From Onchocerca lupi (taxonomy: Eukaryota > Nematoda > Chromadorea > Rhabditida > Onchocercidae), in NCBI GenBank assembly GCA_028564675.1, contig JAOVVO010000052.1:62001-126000 (forward strand): a stretch of 64,000 nt of DNA, given 5' to 3'. The first letter of the stretch is position 1. The number at the start of each line of letters is the position of its first letter. The notes beneath the pieces were generated by a model, which had not been told where the DNA came from, did not search any database, and saw only the letters and a list, made by a program, of their open reading frames with translations. Of this stretch, positions 62,801-64,000 are shown in pieces. The translations under genes were made by a program, and so were the position numbers.

Positions 62801-64000
62801 TCGGCATCGTTTATTATATTTCTCAGAGACTAAAGGAAACTGCTTTTCATTTAGTAGTAAAATGCCCAACATTCACTTCCCGGAATAATCTCACTATTAA
62901 TTTTGAGAGCATGAGATCAGCTAAAATGTCACACCTAACAAATGATTTGATTTGCTTGAAACAAAATAAAATTTACCACGAAGAATAATATCAGCAAAAT
63001 GGAACCCCGTATGTCGCAAGCAAAGCAAATCAAGTTCTTCTGATATTTCAGATGTCTTTGAATCTTTAGCTTTCACGAAAACTTGGTTTTTGGAAGATGA
63101 ATTTGATTTAGAAACAGCACGTGATTCAGCTTCAATGACATCTAAAATTAAATGCAAGATTGCATATTTCAGCAAGCCCGTTCCTTGTTCTTCCAATCCT
63201 GAAATAATATGATTCACAAAAGAAAAAAAAAATAAGGGAAGAAAATAATGAAATGAAAGTTGGATTTGGAAAAATTTCTCACGTAAGCAAATTTAACAAT
63301 TGACTCAATTTTTTTTTAACATTGTTGTTGTAAAGCACTATAATTATTATTTCCTTTGATTATATTTTCTAGACCAAAAGCAAGAGTGCTTTAAATCTAG
63401 AAATTCTAATATAATTGATGTAATTAATCAAACAAAAATAATTGAATCTCAGATCATTTAAATTGGTAATTAAGTAATATTTACAATTTCTTGAATTTAT
63501 AGAACCAACCAATTTTTATCAACTTATCAATCGGTCCATCCAAAACGCAAATCAAAGGAATAGTGTGGTGAGATGCACTAATGCATATACGAGCAACAAT
63601 CTGAAATCCTTATAAATGCTGATAATATGGTTAATGAAAAGCAGCGTTTTAACGGATTTTTGTCCGTTAAAATAAGATTTTCAATGAATATTACCAGATA
63701 ACTAGATAATATTCATTGAAAAAATCTGTCAGCCAATTTTTTTTTTTTTTCACTATTCTGATCTCATTCAAATTTTGATAAAAATGAAAAAAAAAAGAAA
63801 ATAAAAGAAAAAAAATTCAATTTTTTCAAAAAAATTGAAAAAAAATTCTTTCCAAAAGGAAAGAATAAGAAAGAGAAAAAAAATCAAAATACAACATAGA
63901 TGCATTTAAGAAATATAAAATAATCTTACTTTACATATTATCAGTTTGGCTAATATAGGAAGCTGCTTTTCAAAATCACAAAGCAGAATGATTAATTTGC
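39754..64000 (-). CDS. BIRC6: BIRC6/BRUCE (Apollon) giant ubiquitin-conjugating protein, C-terminal part
   Basis: Fifty-four minus-strand exons join in phase into 2752 residues ending at a TAA at 39756-39754; the 5' part lies beyond 64000. BIRC6 is a membrane-associated E2/E3 hybrid that ubiquitinates caspases, SMAC and autophagy factors. Identification rests on collinear matches over the C-terminal half: FAVE blocks such as VRLYFKKPPDSTNLSLSQI, FLRLEGYAELLV...LLRLAMGV, WAKGTGFGSGTTQQQW, SCLLPVLWAYLRNDSG, RRLAQEIVTLSNSLPLSSSS, then the UBC domain and the C-terminal WAMLEMIRHPPPAF...KHFWLKRKEI and RHAAALEDEYRRM. The BIR domain, N-terminal in the family, is not in the window, so its presence here is unknown. 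Exon lists are in the four block entries. Intron 57950-58260 starts with GC. The only poor junction is 57468 (weak donor GTAGCG). Confidence 0.95.
41969..48631 (-). other. BIRC6: BIRC6 block B: region preceding the UBC domain
   Basis: Exons 48631-48583, 48508-48364, 48029-47932, 47497-47329, 46770-46470, 46334-46145, 45793-45628, 44748-44607, 44532-44260, 43952-43778, 43661-43506, 43344-43107, 42393-42281 and 42064-41969. Contains RASGLALLALHLQVHHP, FLRLEGYAELLV, WAKGTGFGSG, YLRNDSG-VLDISQHVELYEA and RYMKVMKALQF, in the same order as human BIRC6. Low-complexity acidic and serine stretches sit in 43952-43778 and 43344-43107. Confidence 0.85.
48787..48880. repeat. Two-copy tandem duplication in a BIRC6 intron
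   Basis: Two adjacent copies of a 45-49 base unit (48787-48835 and 48836-48880) containing TTGAAGTAAATAAATTAATA differ by a small A/G-run length change and one substitution. It lies in the intron 48632-49022. Confidence 0.85.
49023..54575 (-). other. BIRC6: BIRC6 block C: central armadillo-like region
   Basis: Exons 54575-54372, 54066-53860, 53707-53568, 53472-53354, 52851-52637, 52499-52297, 51151-51033, 50748-50594, 50223-50089, 49908-49548, 49462-49296 and 49162-49023. Seen: GYLIVARELERS, APAAVQVELCSETS, VRLYFKKPPDSTN, helical repeats such as SASWLLCSLMRGAPHLLCN, and CVTVGGSHRQRIAHVLCSLL. Exon 50223-50089 was chosen by phase (KREGITQNAFTVVQR) over a later AG. Homopolymer A-runs at 50564-50588, 51007-51027 and 54347-54366 follow donors inside introns. 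Confidence 0.85.
56731..56807. repeat. Two-copy tandem duplication in a BIRC6 intron
   Basis: The 22-base string around GATAAAATAAGCCAAAGTTG occurs twice about 38 bases apart, with the flanking TTTTTG(T/C)T..AATTAT also repeated, giving two diverged copies of a ~39-base unit in the intron 56508-56996. Confidence 0.75.
59581..59644. repeat. Tandem duplication copying a BIRC6 3' splice site
   Basis: A 27-base unit (CCAATCGTAATTCACCCTAA...) at 59581-59608 recurs with one change at 59618-59644. On the minus strand each copy contains TATTTTTTAG followed by the first 16-18 coding bases of exon 59596-59457. Using the outer copy as acceptor would meet TAG within nine codons, so only the inner copy is productive. 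Confidence 0.85.

Larger units (their letters stand above)
55180..64000 (-). other. BIRC6: BIRC6 block D: upstream part in the window
   Basis: Exons 64000-63930 (cut by the edge), 63600-63510, 63198-62977, 62654-62528, 62052-61921, 61715-61603, 61114-60995, 60861-60655, 60492-60404, 60179-60042, 59596-59457, 59327-59113, 58874-58723, 58359-58261, 57949-57822, 57555-57468, 57074-56997, 56507-56388, 56241-56125, 55800-55661 and 55394-55180. Seen: ERFCYVFRWIDDLLKVDEQ, YSIQDLSRWRTCLLCRPRLP, VNVQYACENTDLPHYP-type NVQYACENTDLPHYPYMP, and HENLLDIYRHQFIQHEILSS. Exon 61114-60995 uses a second AG (ATACAG) to keep phase. Confidence 0.8.

Noticed and set aside
1..64000. tRNA, rRNA, CRISPR or bacterial insertion (for example endosymbiont-derived) sequence
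   Set aside because: No B-box-like TTCGAATCC with a foldable cloverleaf, no spaced repeats, and no bacterial-type uninterrupted genes were seen by eye; a tRNAscan and BLASTN check would be decisive.

Overview
The window is AT-rich nuclear DNA of a nematode, most likely a filarial or other clade III worm. Genes are cut into many small exons (often 80-250 bases) by introns of about 100-1000 bases. Donors are often of GTTA type, and several starts have a lone TTTCAG-like acceptor just upstream, as expected where transcripts receive a spliced leader. The encoded proteins are conserved animal proteins. No bacterial, phage, plasmid, CRISPR or rRNA features were seen.

Layout. (1) 1-4147 (+): the last 11 exons of a TULP4-type tubby-like protein. 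(2) 5558-8302 (-): complete cysteine desulfurase NFS1, head to head with (3) 9020-11946 (+): complete casein kinase 2 catalytic subunit. (4) 13368-15009: a decayed Helitron, with a PIF1-like helicase pseudogene and an intact-looking 3' hairpin plus CTAG end, lying beside or inside an unrecognised coiled-coil gene (14775-16465, +). (5) 20446-22694 (-): a GSK-3 paralogue that keeps its introns but has several frameshifts. (6) 23691-26930 (+): NAD(P)HX epimerase, including a 5' exon about 1.07 kb upstream of the rest. (7) 27900-29761 (+): an OLIG-type bHLH factor. (8) 32945-39058 (+): complete XRN2 nuclear 5'-3' exoribonuclease in 19 exons. (9) 39754-64000 (-): the C-terminal ~2750 residues of a BIRC6 (BRUCE/Apollon) giant E2/E3 ubiquitin ligase in 54 exons. 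It runs off the right edge, so its BIR domain is not visible.

The genes are mostly unrelated housekeeping and regulatory loci; I see no operon-like shared pathway. Exon models were built by hand from family alignment, reading phase and splice signals. For BIRC6 the phases join into one open frame across all 54 exons, with a single weak junction.

I found no convincing new biological system. The most useful observations are: a BIRC6 orthologue in a nematode, four GC-AG introns among about 104 modelled, a multi-frameshift GSK-3 pseudogene, a duplicated splice acceptor in BIRC6, the Helitron remnant, and the hidden NAXE first exon.
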